Notes under the pieces: generated by a model
What the model was told of the DNA's origin: nothing
Seen by the model: only the letters and a program-made list of their open reading frames with translations
Database searches by the model: none
Source of the DNA: an uncultured Lachnospiraceae bacterium
Lineage (GTDB): Bacteria > Bacillota > Clostridia > Lachnospirales > Lachnospiraceae
Reading direction: 5' to 3'
NCBI GenBank assembly: GCA_910586275.1
Contig: CAJUIM010000029.1
Coordinates: 1-31,973, forward strand
Length of the DNA: 31,973 nucleotides
Made by a program: the position numbers and the translations under genes
Shown here: positions 31,908-31,973 of the stretch, one piece after another
Position numbering within the stretch: the first letter of the stretch is position 1
How the letters are laid out: each line of letters starts with the position of its first letter

Positions 31908-31973
31908 AGCAGGGAAATCATAACAGTTCAGCCTGAATGTAATGTTGGGAGGCGGACGCCCGTGCGCGAGTTT

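Noticed and set aside
1..31973. Insertion sequences, tRNA or rRNA genes
   Set aside because: No transposase or integrase motifs, tRNA cloverleaf or rRNA sequence were seen.

Overview
The window is one large surface-polysaccharide (capsule or secondary cell-wall glycan) biosynthesis locus. All 24 well-supported genes lie on the minus strand and are packed head to tail with gaps of 0-130 bases or small overlaps, so they read as one or a few long transcripts running from about 31,860 down to 255. Strong GGAGG-type ribosome binding sites, balanced base composition (by eye) and the gene families point to a Gram-positive gut-type Clostridia, most likely Lachnospiraceae. That assignment is inference.

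In transcription order, 31.9-26.5 kb holds the promoter and a structured leader, a PglK-like ABC glycolipid flippase, a GtrA-family protein, an acyltransferase-3 protein and a large membrane protein. From 26.5 to 20.1 kb there is an RffA/WecE-type sugar aminotransferase, a membrane protein, a two-domain GNAT acetyltransferase/GT2 protein and another large membrane protein. From 20.1 to 13.2 kb there is a Wzy/O-antigen-ligase-like protein with its own promoter candidate, then a PglF/WbpM-like 4,6-dehydratase, a PglE-like aminotransferase, three tandem roughly 100-base hairpin repeats and a PglC-like initiating phosphoglycosyl transferase. From 13.2 to 5.4 kb there are a PLP-dependent deaminase/desulfhydrase-like enzyme, an ATP-grasp ligase, a PglA-like GT4, a UDP-sugar 6-dehydrogenase, a membrane protein, a hydrophilic protein of unknown function and a WbpP-like 4-epimerase. 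From 5.4 to 0.25 kb there are a sugar N-formyltransferase, a DUF2334 deacetylase and three GT4 glycosyltransferases. The left end (1-254) holds no large gene but has a promoter candidate and a short ORF reading out of the window.

The genes fit together as follows (inference from families). The dehydratase and PglE-like enzyme make a UDP-4-amino-sugar of the bacillosamine type, and the PglC-like enzyme loads it on undecaprenyl phosphate. The PglA-like enzyme and the other GT4s extend the chain. The dehydrogenase plus the WbpP-like epimerase supply a HexNAc uronic acid, by analogy with WbpO/WbpP and TviB/TviC. The PglK-like transporter flips the unit and the Wzy-like protein polymerises it. A second, Arn/Gtr-like branch looks present: RffA makes a dTDP-4-amino-4,6-dideoxyhexose, the fused GNAT domain acetylates it, the fused GT2 domain puts it on undecaprenyl phosphate, GtrA flips it, and one of the multispanning proteins transfers it outside the cell.

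The most unusual items are the covarying tandem hairpins at 13861-14168, the GNAT-GT2 fusion in a nearly complete side-branch pathway, the ATP-grasp/PLP pair where PglD is expected, and a hairpin lying between the Shine-Dalgarno sequence and start codon of the epimerase gene.
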